Source: Neoscytalidium dimidiatum (lineage: Eukaryota > Ascomycota > Dothideomycetes > Botryosphaeriales > Botryosphaeriaceae). From it: 64,000 nucleotides of DNA. The position numbers and the translations under genes are program-made. The notes under the pieces are model-generated. The model was given only the letters and a program-made list of their open reading frames with translations, was not told where the DNA came from and did not search any database. The stretch is from NCBI GenBank assembly GCA_037367355.1, contig CM074700.1, positions 3,286,001-3,350,000 of the forward strand, given 5' to 3'. Shown piece after piece: positions 28,844-39,827 of this stretch. The stretch's first letter is position 1, and every line of letters starts with the position of its first letter.

Positions 28844-29662
28844 TTAATTACATATATACGGGCAGGCACCCACCCACCTTCCCTCCTCCACCTCCTTCAG
28901 CACCCATTTTGCAACACTCTTCCTAGTCACGCTCATCCCGTCCCTTCCGCTCCCCAAGAACGTCGCCGCAACCTCTTTGTCTTCCTCTCCATCCTTCAGT
29001 CCCCCGACCCGGAAAACCGTCCACCTGATCCGCTCGACAGGCAAGGACATCGTTGTCAGGCCAACGCCCTTCATTTCCTCCAGCATCGGTTTGGCAAAGA
29101 GGTGCATGAAAACACGACCGAAAGCCCACATGAAGGATGATGCATCGGACGGGCTTGGGCATGACGGAGTCGAGAGGACGAGCGCGCGGGTGATGCCGTG
29201 GTCCGCGAGCTTGGGCAGGAACGTCTTGTAGCAATCGGTGATAGGCTATCAACGCATCTCATCAGCAAGTTCCGTTCAGAGATGGTCAAATGGCGCTTCT
29301 GTACGGTTCTAGACGGAGGGGGAGAGACGGTAAAAGGATACGGACCGTGCCTTTAGTTCCGTAGGCCGGACCGGCAAATGAGACGAAGACGCTGGCGCCG
29401 CTACAGAGTGCGCAATCGAGAGCGGTGGTGTCGGAAAAGTTGCCTTCGATGATAGCGACGCGTTCGTTGCATCGGATATTCTCGGGGAGTTTGGAGGGAG
29501 TCCGTGCCAGTAGGGTGAGATTGTGGCCAGCTGAGAGGGCCGCTTCGATGAAATGAAGGTCGATGGCGCCTGCAGAACTGATGATGAGATCTTGTACATC
29601 GAGATAGCAAAAGGATCAATGTGGGTACCTGTGCCACCGAAAACAAGGAATTGGGTAGGCAT
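28844..29662 (-). CDS. NmrA-like NAD(P)-binding protein, 219 aa, three exons
   Basis: Exons 29662-29629, 29569-29346 and 29245-28844; 220 codons with phases 1 and 0. The first exon encodes only 11 residues and splits the nucleotide-binding loop: FLVFGGTG then, after the intron, AIDLHFIEAALSAGHNLTLLAR, a Rossmann fold with an Arg suited to NADP(H). Later segments RVAIIEGNFSD, VFVSFAGPAYG and ALVLSTPS are typical of atypical short-chain dehydrogenases (NAD-binding/NmrA-like). The active-site Tyr-x3-Lys of classical SDRs is not seen. The C-terminal RWTVFRVGGL and SVAKWVLKE blocks complete the domain. The role may be redox sensing or a reductase; the substrate is unknown. The second donor is GTCCGT, weaker than usual. 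Confidence 0.8.
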
Positions 29663-29993
29663 AATGCGAGGTACAGTGGCGTCGAGTTCAACATTGAAAT
29701 TGCGTTTGTGTTGACATGGACCAGCAACATCCCTTTAAATCGATGCGGGCGCACCCTTTCGCCAAGCAGCTCTTCCGTTTCCGCGTGATTATAAATTGGA
29801 GGTGGCTGCTTCGATCTTCCCGAAGGGCATTCGTCTTGAGCTTAATCTGGAATCTTTTGAAAGCACTGTTTCAAGTTCCCGCGCAAACGGTTTGAAAGGA
29901 AATTATGACAGACTCAACCAACTTATAACATCAGAAAGGCCTCGCAAACAGATACTATACCGCTTTCAAAGCTTGTATAAGTTCGTCGTACAT

Positions 29994-31642
29994 CTAATTA
30001 TGCATGTCTCGCACATCAACTGCTTCTCTGACGCAAGTCACCGGCCATTCCACCAATTCATACCACTCCACATCTAAGCGTTGAACAATCATCTCGACAA
30101 CACTTGCGCTCCATCCCTTCGACCACCAATACACTTCGAAGCACCTCATCAACGCGGAGAAATATCCTAAGATCACCAAAGCTAACGGATGCCCCTCGGA
30201 GAGTAAAGTCGTAAAGGTCTCCCGTAAGAGCAGCGGCCAGAGCCACACGCCATCCGCCATAACCCCGGGCACCACGACTCGAGTGTACGTGTTCCGCAAA
30301 GCCTCGATGGCATCAGTGCAGGATTCCAAAGTTTCAGCCGAGTCTCCGCGCTCGGAAGCGATGCGATGTACGGTGCATTTAAGCTCTGCAAGACGCCTCA
30401 CGAACTCTCCAGTTGCGGGAGTGTCGGTGGGAATGGACACGTCGACGAGCGGCTCGAGTTCTCCAGCTACGGCCCATTCCATGGCCGGAGGAGTGTCAAG
30501 GATGGACTTAGCGCCTAGACCATCATAAGACGTGTTGCCCGTTTTGTTAGGAGAATATTGGAGTGCACTCACCTTTGAGTAATACGAATGACTGCACTAT
30601 TTCGTGTGTCTCTACGATGCGGCCAACTCTTCCAGCATCGGCGACGGCGAACACAGGAAACATGAAAACGATTGAGCCGAGGAAAACGTGGGCCTTGTAG
30701 CTTTCCTTATTGATATTGTGCAGCTGTGATGAGAACCAGTTCAACGCGACGGCCTGGTGGCGAGCGGAAAGCAATGCGTATGTTCCTTCTTGTGCAGGGT
30801 TCATATGGCCAAAGTGCAGTGCGGATACGGCAAGCAGGCCGTGCATGAGGAACTCCTGATAAGAGTTAGCAACCTGCGTTAGGAATGGCGCTGAGAAATA
30901 GTCCTCACGTGCGAGAAAGCACAGTCCGGGATGGCAGAGAGGGGCCAGGCGGTCATCTTGGCAGAATGACTGATAGGCAGTGGTAAGATAGTGTTTGATT
31001 AGTTGGAGGTCTTGCAGCCAGTCACTTGGACCTGCATGAGCGAGGTCCGAGGTCGACAAAGTGGCGACTTCGTGCTCTGGCGGTCCTGGCGCGGGAATAT
31101 TGCCATCCAGCCTGTGCACCTCATCTTCAAGATCGGCAAACAGCTTCTTGCCATCGGCTATCCTTACTTTCAAAGAATCTAACGAATTTTGTGGGGCTGT
31201 GGGATTAGAAGAGGAAGTCGGCAAAGAAGTGGCTGTGGTAGGAACGACAGGATAGTGAGAGACCGCTTCCCCTGTCAAGATTCCTGGAGAATTTTGGGAC
31301 GATGAACTTGCAACGGCTGACTCCTCTACTTCTCGAACCGTCACATGATGCCACCGCAGTTCACTGGTTTCGGAAGAAGGCGCCAACAGACTACATTCCA
31401 TGTCGTACCGTTTACAATTACTGCATGGCTTTTGTTCGTCGCACTGTCCTCAATACTTAGAATCCGGCCCACGCTATCCCGGTTGAAGTCCATGATCGAT
31501 AGGATTGGTAAAGAAAAGGATGACTGCATTCTCGACTCGATATCGGGCTGCATGCACGCACCTTCACGCGCCGGCTTTTGCAGTGCGTGCACCCATTCTT
31601 TGACTTCTTGTGACCTAGGCGAGTGCGTTTCATCTGGCGCAT
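29994..31642 (-). CDS. Zn(II)2Cys6 transcription factor, 490 aa, three exons
   Basis: Exons 31642-31562, 31443-30573 and 30514-29994; donors GTGCGT and GTGAGT, a CTAAC branch site in the second intron, 491 codons. The zinc cluster is at residues 18-44 (Cys18, 21, 28, 34, 37, 44) and is split by the first intron between Lys27 and Cys28, a common intron site in this family. A Ser/Thr/Pro linker follows, then a DUF3468-type middle region with LIKHYLTTAYQSF, LLAVSALHFGHM and FAVADAGRVGRIVE. It is likely a pathway-specific nuclear activator. It is divergent from the sugar-type MFS transporter (start 32471), with an 828-bp intergenic region containing a perfect palindrome, so it may control that transporter. 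Confidence 0.87.
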
Positions 31643-32470
31643 AGATGGAGAGCATCCACTTGAATGTAGGGCGAATGACAGAATAGGATGCAGGAATAGT
31701 AGTACAGCAGGAACAGAAAGGGAAGGAGAAAGAGAAAGAGAGTGCGACAGGCGTGGTGGTTGTCATTGTCACGGGCTAATGAAAGGGCCCATTGTACGCG
31801 TGTTGGGCGTCCAACCCGTAGGTGCCGGAGGGCTGAGCTTTATACGAACCCGCCGGGTTCGTATTGCATCATCATTTGAGGTAAAGCGGCTTCTCTAGGT
31901 GTGGTCGCTAACGTAAATAGCGAGGACTACCGACTCAACTTTAGCCAGCCCGATGGAGCTGAACAGAAAAACAGCAGATAATCTACATTTCCGCCGGTCA
32001 GCTGATCCTATTACTTGCAAGAAGGTGCTTAGTGACGTAACACGGTAAAGCTCACTACGACGTCTTTAGACAAGCGTCCAATAACCCAAGGACTTTCACG
32101 CGAGAAATTCTTGGCGGAGTAGCCTATTCAGGCATTTGCGAGACATTAAACTGTTAGGCAAACCCCCGAACCGCCGCTTCAACTCCATGAGGCTGTTCTC
32201 CAATTGGCCAGAAGTTATTTGGGCTCGGAGAACCACCGAGTGAGCCCCACGACTGCATGCTTTTACCCCGCTTCTCCAGATCCTACCCCGGTAAATTGCT
32301 GCATTCAAAAGGCGTCAACGCTTTGCGAATTTCAACCATGCAGTTTACCGCGACGGACACTATCTCTTGAGGAATAAGCTTATAGGTACAGTCCTTTTCC
32401 CTGGGTTCTTCACTGCTTATAGCCACGCGTCCAGTAATCATTGACTTGAATGCAGGGACGTAATCATAAG
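31643..32470. promoter_or_regulatory. Divergent intergenic region, regulator/transporter
   Basis: 828 bp between the ATG of the Zn2Cys6 gene (minus) and of the MFS transporter (plus). It contains a perfect 10-bp-arm palindrome at 31842-31864 and a shorter inverted repeat GTTGG/CCAAC at 31802-31815. No ORF here is supported. Confidence 0.5.
31842..31864. promoter_or_regulatory. 23-bp perfect palindrome, candidate operator
   Basis: Arms ATACGAACCC and GGGTTCGTAT flank a GCC centre. The centre holds CCG and CGG triplets suitable for a Zn2Cys6 dimer. It is 200 bp upstream of the regulator ATG and about 610 bp upstream of the transporter ATG. Confidence 0.5.
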
Positions 32471-34596
32471 ATGGAAAAGCCTAGTGATCGTTACAAGACG
32501 GCCTCTCCAGATGTAATTCATCAACAGCAAGTCGTAAACAACCTAAGTCACAATACTACCGGCGAGTAAGGGTTTTGCCTTCAGGAGTGCATCTATACGC
32601 CATTTTCTTACAAAGCTCTGATAGAATCCAAAATCCTCTGGCCGGAATTCCGAAAGAAAGACTCTTCCAAGATGTCGAGGCGTACGCGCAAACTCATCAA
32701 TTAACAGACATAGTACCATATTTGCGTAAGGGTGCGCTCGTCGCCCAGTCACCTGAAGAATTTGAAGCCATCGAGGAGCTAGACGAGGAAGACTGCCAGA
32801 CGCTTCGGACAGAAAAGGCTCGCCGGTGGAAACATCCGAAAGCACTCTACTTCACCATTATTCTGAACTCCATCAGCGCCGCTATACAAGGGTGGGATCA
32901 GACTGGCTCAAACGGGGCAAATTTATCTTTCCCCCAGGAGTTCGGCATAGCAGACACCGGAGCTGCTTGCGCAGCCAATGGGACTTGCGAAAGAAACTCT
33001 TGGATTGTCGGCGCCATCAATGGCACCCCATATATGGCAATAGCTCTGTTGTAGGTCTCGATCTCGCCTGAAATCTCTAGTCAAACAACTGAAATTGGCC
33101 GGACTAGTGCATCTTGGATCTCGGACCCTGTCAATGACTGGATCGGCCGTCGCGGTGCTATATTCCTCGGAGCTGTATTCAGCTTGTTCGCTCCCATCGG
33201 TCAAGCACTGGCTCAGACCTGGCCGCAGATTCTTGCCTGTAGAATCTTACTCGGCATCGGCATGGGACTCAAGGAGGTCACTGTCCCTGTATTCTCAGCT
33301 GAAAACGCGCCGACAAGCATCCGCGGAGCTTTGACCATGTCATGGCAACTCTTCGTCGCCTTTGGTATTATGCTAGGTTTCTCAGCAAATCTTGTCGTCG
33401 TCAACACCGGGAAGATCGCGTGGAGGCTCCAGTTAGGTTCCGCCTTCATTCCGGCCGTACCTCTGCTTTTCGGTATATTCTTTGCGCCCGAGTCTCCTCG
33501 TTGGTTGATCAAGAAAAGCCAGCATGCCAAGGCATATCGATCTCTCCTTCGCCTGCGGAACTCGCCCCTTCAGGCTGCGCGTGATCTCTACCTCATTCAT
33601 GCGCAACTGCTCGCAGAAGAGGCTTTGATGGAAGCTAAGGGATTCGCAAATAATAACATGCTAACGAGGTTCGTGGAGCTGTTCACCGTCCCAAGAAACC
33701 GACGAGCAACGCAAGCGTCGGGAATCGTCATGATCGCTCAGCAAATGTGTGGCAGTAAGTACCAACTACCGATAATTGCTGGACTCGAGGTCTAAAAGGC
33801 GTAAACACTACGTAACAGTCAACATCATGTCCTTCTACTCCTCCACCATCTTCCTCCAAGCAGGCGCAAGCCATATCGTCTCGCTACTGGTATCCTGGGG
33901 CTTTGGCATGGTACCGCTCCCGCACCCCCCACGTCCTCCACTCAATGTGAAAAATCCGCCAGCTAAAACCACCAACCCCAGACCATGTTCGTCTTCGCCT
34001 TCCCCGCCCTCTACACCATCGACCTGTGGGGCCGCCGCACGCTCCTCCTCGCGACCTTCCCCTTCATGTGCCTCTCGCTCCTCGCGGCCGGCATGTCCTT
34101 CTACATCCCGTCCAGCTCGGACGCGCACCTCGGGCTGATCGCCCTCTTCATCTTCGTCTTCGTCGCCTTCTACGGGCCGGGCGAGGGGCCCTGCGCCTTC
34201 GTCTACTCGTCCGAGGTCTTCCCGCTCTCGCACCGCGAGATCGGCATGTCCTGGGCCGTCGCCACCAACAACTTCTGGGCCGCCGTCCTCGGCCTGACCT
34301 TCCCGCGTATGCTGCAGGCGCTGACGCCGCAGGGGAGCTTCGGCTTCTACGCCGGCTTGAACGCGGTCGCGCTGGTGGCCATCTTCCTGTTCATGCCCGA
34401 GACGAAGATGCGGAGCCTGGAGGAGCTGGATTACGTCTTTGCGGTGCCGACGGCCGTGCATGCGAGGTTCCAGCTCGTGGAGGCGCTGCCGTGGTGGTTC
34501 AAGAGGTATGTGTGTGGGCGCCGTGGCGCTATCGAGCCGATGCTGTATCATTTTGAAGGGGCGGATCGTGCGCACGCGGAGGAGAGTAAGACATAA
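32471..34596 (+). CDS. MFS sugar/polyol transporter, 624 aa, five exons
   Basis: Exons 32471-32565, 32625-33050, 33108-33754, 33819-33910 and 33982-34596; phases 2, 2, 1 and 0, 625 codons. The cytosolic N-terminus (about 110 residues) carries the [11 protein letters not shown] and [10 protein letters not shown] blocks seen in a fungal branch of myo-inositol/polyol-type transporters. Helix 1 contains [17 protein letters not shown]. Sugar-transporter signatures are present: DWIGRRG after helix 2 (about residue 187), PESPRWLI (about 300) before the central loop, [11 protein letters not shown] in helix 7, a second GRR, and [12 protein letters not shown] (about 558) after helix 12. It should be in the plasma membrane as a proton symporter or facilitator; the substrate cannot be told from sequence. 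The long acidic N-terminus may be regulatory. Divergent partner of the Zn2Cys6 gene. Confidence 0.88.
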
Positions 34597-34789
34597 GGCT
34601 TGGTTAGGAACTCCGTAGGCTGGCTGGAATTGAAGTGACCGAGACGGAAGAGGTTGTACTCGGGGTGGTGGCAGGCAAATAGGAAATCACCCGTTACCTC
34701 ATTCTTTTTGAGATGCACGTTGTTAGAACGGTTCAGTGATTTATTACTGCAACAACACACCGGCGCTTGAGCCACGCTGAGCTGGTTAT

Positions 34790-36272
34790 ATGGGCAACGA
34801 GACCGGAAGAGCTACATTAGAACTCCTGGATGATATCAGTGCCTGTGGTACGCGTCCGAACACCATCAGCCGACAGAGTGGAGCCCACCTGGACCCACTG
34901 GTAACCATCACCCAAGCGCCTGAACTGAATCGTCTAGTAGACGACTACTTTGCTCTGTCCCATCCAGCACATTCCATTCTTCACGAACCAACCTTCAGTG
35001 CCCAGATTGCTGGTAGCGCGAAGATCAGTAAGCTTCACCTTTCCATGCTTACTTGCCTGTAGGCACCGTGGCCAAGCCTCGAGATGGCTCCTGACCCCTT
35101 CTTTACCACATCGTGCTCGCCGTAGGCTCTTTTGTTGGCGCCCCCGGCCGGGAAGGAGAGGACATACAGCTTTACCAAGCGGCTCGCATTCATGTGAGTG
35201 CGGAAGTTCTGGAGAAAGGTTCACTTCCATTAGTGCAGTCACTCACCTTGATGGGCAACTATCTGCAAAAACGAAACAAGCCGAATGCTGGCTTTAACAT
35301 CTCGGGTATTGCAGTGAATATAGTGCTCGCGATAGGTCTACATCAGGATTTCAATCTCTCAAAGATAACCCCTTTCGTTATGGAACTGCGGCGCCGAATA
35401 TGGCGGACTTTGTTTATCTCTGAACCCGGAGCTCGCCTGGCACTGGGGCGTCCACCAGGTTCCCTTGCCAGAGTGAATATAGATCTCCCCGCCAACATCC
35501 ACGACTCCGACCTTGCCGTGGACGTTGATTCACTGCCTCCGCCGCAGGATCGACCTACGGTAACATTCTGTCTGCAAGCGCAGGTCGGTCTTGCTAAGAT
35601 TGCTAATGCAGCGCACCTCAAGCTACTTTCAAGCCCAAAGATGATACTACTTTGGCGAGCTGCACATTTGAGGATTATTATATGTCGGCGTTTCCTCTTT
35701 GCTGCGATTACATCCCGCTATTCACTCGACATTCAGTCTGCGGATGGGGAGTAAATGCAGAATCCGATCTCAATATGCATATCTACTGCTCAGGATTGTG
35801 CAGCTTCGATGTGCAATTTCTGGGCGTCCCCAACACCCGAACAGCGGAACAGAGGCCTTGCGTGGTATGCTTGGTACTGGCTCACCACAGCTGGCGTGGT
35901 GTTAGCAACTTGCCTTATGTACGATGCCACACATTTACTAGCTGATGAATAGCGGACAGAAATGCGCCAGACTGACCACGCTTTCAGATATTGGTGGTGT
36001 GTGTAATATGACGTTACGGGCATATCAAATTCTTGGGGGATACGTGGGTAAGCTGAATCAAATGTGCACGTGGAGTACTGTGGTTGAGCGCAATGACCAC
36101 AGAAGGCTCCCTTTCCCATCCCATGACGGAAATGGTGCCATTTCCAGATACCATGGAACAAATATTACAGACTATCAGTGCAGAGACCCAACCCTTGGAA
36201 CTCTTCCGGGGGCCTGGGTTTGAAGAATTCTCGACGGGCTTCTCCCCGCCCTTCGATATCAGAGATTTGTAA
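34790..36272 (+). pseudogene. Broken fungal transcription factor, zinc cluster missing
   Basis: A fungal transcription-factor middle domain is clear: LDPLVTITQAPELNRLVDDYF, then LLYHIVLAVGSFVGAPGRE, a GNYLQKRNKPNAGF helix and LALGRPPGSL. Damage is visible. After a plausible intron (GTAAGC donor at about 35029) an in-frame TGA stands where a Trp is expected before PLLYH. A TAA at 35752-35754 interrupts the same frame, and later segments (35755-35952, 36084-36272) continue in frames that do not join cleanly. No Zn2Cys6 motif lies within 190 bp upstream, so the DNA-binding end is lost. Both stops are explained by C-to-T-type transitions, as in repeat-induced point mutation. It once may have been a regulator of the adjacent transporter region. 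Confidence 0.7.
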
Positions 36273-36659
36273 TAGAGAACTTGCGGAAATGCTCTTGCTA
36301 GCACATGGTATAAGCCAAAGTCTTTCAGGATACGATTGACTACAAAATATAGCTAGGTTAAGTGGTGAATTGATCAGCCGCATTCTTCCTGCTCAGTTCT
36401 ATTGGTCTAGAAACGCCACATCGTGACCTCGGCGAACTTCCGAGCATGGACCCACTTAAACAGTCCAGAATTCGCATATTTAAGCAAGTAAGAATAATAT
36501 AAAATGCGTTGAGCAATATCAAGCCTTCTCGGCCATCACCTGATCAGGATCTTTGTCGAATATAGATCGGTTATCAAGCCTTATCGTCCACCTAAAGACG
36601 CAACAACTACTCTGCGGTTCACATATTGAAGAAGCTCATCAATCAATCAAACTCACCAA

Positions 36660-36990
36660 ATGTTGCTTCAGGCAAAAGTTGCAATCGAGACCGGCTGCCC
36701 TGACCCGCGTCTGGGCGGCCGAGCTCGGCCACGGCTGCGCTGTCACCGATCGACGCCGTCAACCCCGGGCCCCGTCGACACGGACATGTACCGCGCGGCG
36801 GGGCCGACGCGCCTGCGGGCCATGGATGAGCGAAACGCTTGGGTGCCGGCTGCGCCGCAGTGCCGCCCCGAGGACGTCGCGGACGTGGTGGTGGTTTTGG
36901 AGAGCGAGAGGGCGAGTTGGGTGGCGGGGGATGTGGTGTGTGTGAATTGGGAGATGCTGTTTATTTTGAGAAGGGTGGGGGGGAGGTTTG
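36660..36990 (+). pseudogene. C-terminal relic of a short-chain dehydrogenase
   Basis: Only the last third of an SDR is visible: ALTRVWAAELG in one frame, then NPGPVDTDMY and PEDVADVVV...SERASWVAGDVVCVN in another. An extra C in the run after AACCCCGGG shifts the frame between the two. The catalytic Tyr-x3-Lys and the nucleotide-binding half are absent upstream, so this is a dead fragment. Confidence 0.7.
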
Positions 36991-38610
36991 TGGAGAGACG
37001 GAGAGGAAGAAGGTGTAGGGGGTAGATGGATTTCGATGTGGAGTGGGGGTGTGCGGGGCGGTGGACGTCGTTTTTGGCCTTCCCGTACATGATGTGCCTG
37101 GGTCCCTTCTGGATTGAAGAAATGTATCGCATGATTGCACATACAACATTGGCCACTGCTGCTTCGGAACAGCTATTTGTCTGTAAGTACAGTGCTTCCT
37201 CGTTCTTATTGTTTCTTCTAAAGCACTTACCCTGCTGCTGTTCCTTATTTCCCAACGCGATGAATCGATACTTCAGAGTGTGCATGGTCCGTTAGCACGC
37301 GTGGTTTACGGAGAAGTGGAAGCTGCCGTCTCTGATGAATTTCGCCATGCAGGCTCTACTTTTTGCTAATTTAATTAATTAAGCACCCAGAATAACATAC
37401 TAGTTTATTCGGCGCTTATTAAAGAGTTTCTTGGCAATGCGCAACCTTCCACGAAGTAAATAAGTACGATTATACTGCGTAAATACAATGAATGCACATA
37501 TGCCTCGTGCAGAGCGAAGTAGAAATTTGTACGAGCGCAGGCAATCTAATTACTACAAGTCAGCGATCGTCAGTCAACAGCCCCGATGGCTCAATAATTA
37601 AGTGAGGACGTTCTCGAGCCTTCAGATAGCTAAGTATGATGCTAGTAAAGAGCCGTATGTTGATATACTTTCATGGAACGATCCAGCCCGCCTCCTCAAG
37701 TACAGCCCTGAGGTGAGAAAGCAAAAAGAGGTAATACCCAGTTGCGCGGCAGCCAACGTCACGTCGGATATGGTTTTCCTTCTCGGTTCACGGCATCCGC
37801 CGATCGGCCAATTCGTGCGAGCACTATTGATCATCCAGTTAGCCTCTGCTCAATCAAGCAAGATGATGGAAAATTGTCACAGAACTGTCCGTATTTCCTG
37901 GTGGACGGATCTGTCAAGATCGCGGGATTGATTTTAGTTAGCTCCTTTTTTGGTGCCCGAGCGCCCGTCCGCGGAGAAGGTAGAGGCGAGCCGCGCAGCC
38001 CATTCGCAGACGCGTTATGTATGAGCTGAATTCCATGGGCGTCGCGAGAATCTGAGACGAGGACGTAGCACAGGCACCTAGGCATTGCTGTGTTTTCAGA
38101 ACGCCTGAGATCTGTCAGTCGTGACGAGGTGTGAGGAGCCGGAGGAGGGTCATGGCGAAGGGGATTAAGTTTCATGACTGAATCATTTGAAACGCGCCGC
38201 CTGTCACTGGTCAGAGCCCATGGCCCCAGACGGTGGAGCCGTGGCGGGGGTTCGCAAGCCACAAGACGCCGTCTCAGCATTAGCTTAGCCCCGGAGAAAC
38301 GCTTAGGCACACTTTTGCCGACCACTCCCCGTGCCACCGGCTTGATCAAGAGCAAAAAATGAAAGCTGGAGTCGCGACTTATGCATCGACACAAAATTCA
38401 CGTGAGGGTCGGCCATCGGGCAAAGTCTGGATTGTGCTGCGTCCCTCGGGCAAAGCCCGGGCATGATACAGCCCTCGGCCTCTCCACGTTCCGCCATAGA
38501 AGGGACTGTCCATTGCCTTCTACCATCAAGCTTGGGGGAACCGCCGATCATCTTCGACTGAATCCTAGAACAAAAGCAGATTCCTCACCTATTACCCAAA
38601 TTCCAGAGCA
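36991..38610. other. 1.6 kb gap, promoter of Zn2Cys6 gene at its right end
   Basis: No gene is supported. 37,340-37,560 is AT-rich. The right 250 bp hold paired repeats (38416-38460) upstream of the regulator ATG. Confidence 0.4.
38416..38460 (+). promoter_or_regulatory. Two TCGGGCAAAG repeats exactly 30 bp apart
   Basis: TCGGGCAAAGTCTGG (38416-38430) and TCGGGCAAAGCCCGG (38446-38460) match at 13 of 15. The second is itself an inverted repeat, CGGGC-AAA-GCCCG. A 30-bp spacing is close to three helical turns, so both sites would face the same side of the DNA. They end 150 bp upstream of the next ATG. Confidence 0.4.
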
Positions 38611-39827
38611 ATGTCAACAAGAAGACCACACTCAAAATCAAGGAAAGGATGCTTAGAGTGCAAGCGGCGACACAACAAGGTAAGACTGCTCTGAATCCGT
38701 TGTGCAAAGGGGCTGAGTGATAAAGGAACGCCTAGACTGATAGTACAGGGAACTAGTGCGATGAGAAACATCCAGTGTGCTCTAGCTGCGCACGACACTC
38801 CGTCGAATGTGTATGGCCAGATGTCGTCAAGCAATCGGATGGCAAACCTTCCCCCAAGACTCTGACGCCACGGAAGCGGAGAGCATCCTCTCAGTACCTT
38901 GAGAGTCTGGAAGATGTGAGCCACAAGCTACCTGCGCCGTGCCTCGATGACGCCGCTGGCCCATCCTTCACCGCCGAAGACATGGAACTGCTACACCAGT
39001 ATTCAACGAGCACCTTTTCCACAATCGACACCGCGACCGACCAGCGCGCCATATGGCAGGACACTGTAATTCGGATCGGTTTCAGGCATCGCTTTCTCCT
39101 ACGTGGCTTACTGGCGCTATCTGCACTTCACCTTGCATCGACAAAGGACAGGCGCTGGCTCGCAAGCTCTTCCGTCAATTTCAACCTCGCTGTTGCGGAG
39201 TTCCGCCAGGTTCTTGAATCTGGAGTCAATGAGGATAACTGCACCGCAGTGTTACTATTCGCCGCCACGGTCACGATGCACGCGCTAGCTATTGGGCAGG
39301 TCCAAGACGTCTTTGACCCGCTGGCGGACATGATCCAGTGCATCAGGATGATGAAGAGCCAGACAGCGATTGTGGAGCCTTTCTACGAGGTGCTCTTGAA
39401 CTCAGAGATCGGACCAGTGGTATCGAATGGAATGATGACGGGCTGTAATGACCCGGCGGGAGACATCGTCGCGCTCAAAGAGCTTCTTACGGAATACGGA
39501 GGGAACCTGATGCTAGAGGAGGATACGGTGTACGCGGACACGATTGACCAGCTCCACACCGTTGTCCGCGAGGCTCGAGGCTGCCCTCTAGGGAGATCCG
39601 TGTATGGTATAGTGTTCAGCTGGCCATCGTTGGTGTCTGAGAAGTTCTTGGGGTTTCTTACTGAGCGTCGTCCTTTGCGGTGGTTTGCGGTGGTAATCCT
39701 TTTACATTTCACGGCACTTGTCCAAAACAGCGCAGACCTCTGGTGGTCGTGCCACTGGCACAAACGGATAAAGCTATCTGTAGAGAAATCACTATCTCCA
39801 GATCTGCTGAAGCGGATCCCGGAATAG
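38611..39827 (+). CDS. Zn(II)2Cys6 transcription factor, 379 aa, two exons
   Basis: Exons 38611-38679 and 38757-39827; GTAAGA donor, CTAG acceptor, phase 0, 380 codons. The intron splits the zinc cluster after KRRHNK, and the cluster continues CDEKHPVC. Cys14, 17, 24, 31, 34 and 41 complete the motif. A basic linker (TPRKRRAS) follows. The C-terminal region has LLHQYSTSTFSTI, FLLRGLLALSALHLAS and a long helical tail, as in the sterol-uptake-control (UPC2-like) branch of short Zn2Cys6 proteins. That branch is distinguished by a middle domain directly after a short linker, but the call to UPC2 itself is not justified. Paired repeats upstream could be autoregulatory sites. Confidence 0.85.

Noticed and set aside
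34026..34556. 176-aa Arg/Pro/Leu-rich frame
   Set aside because: It is a shifted frame of the last MFS transporter exon; the biased composition comes from GC-rich third positions.
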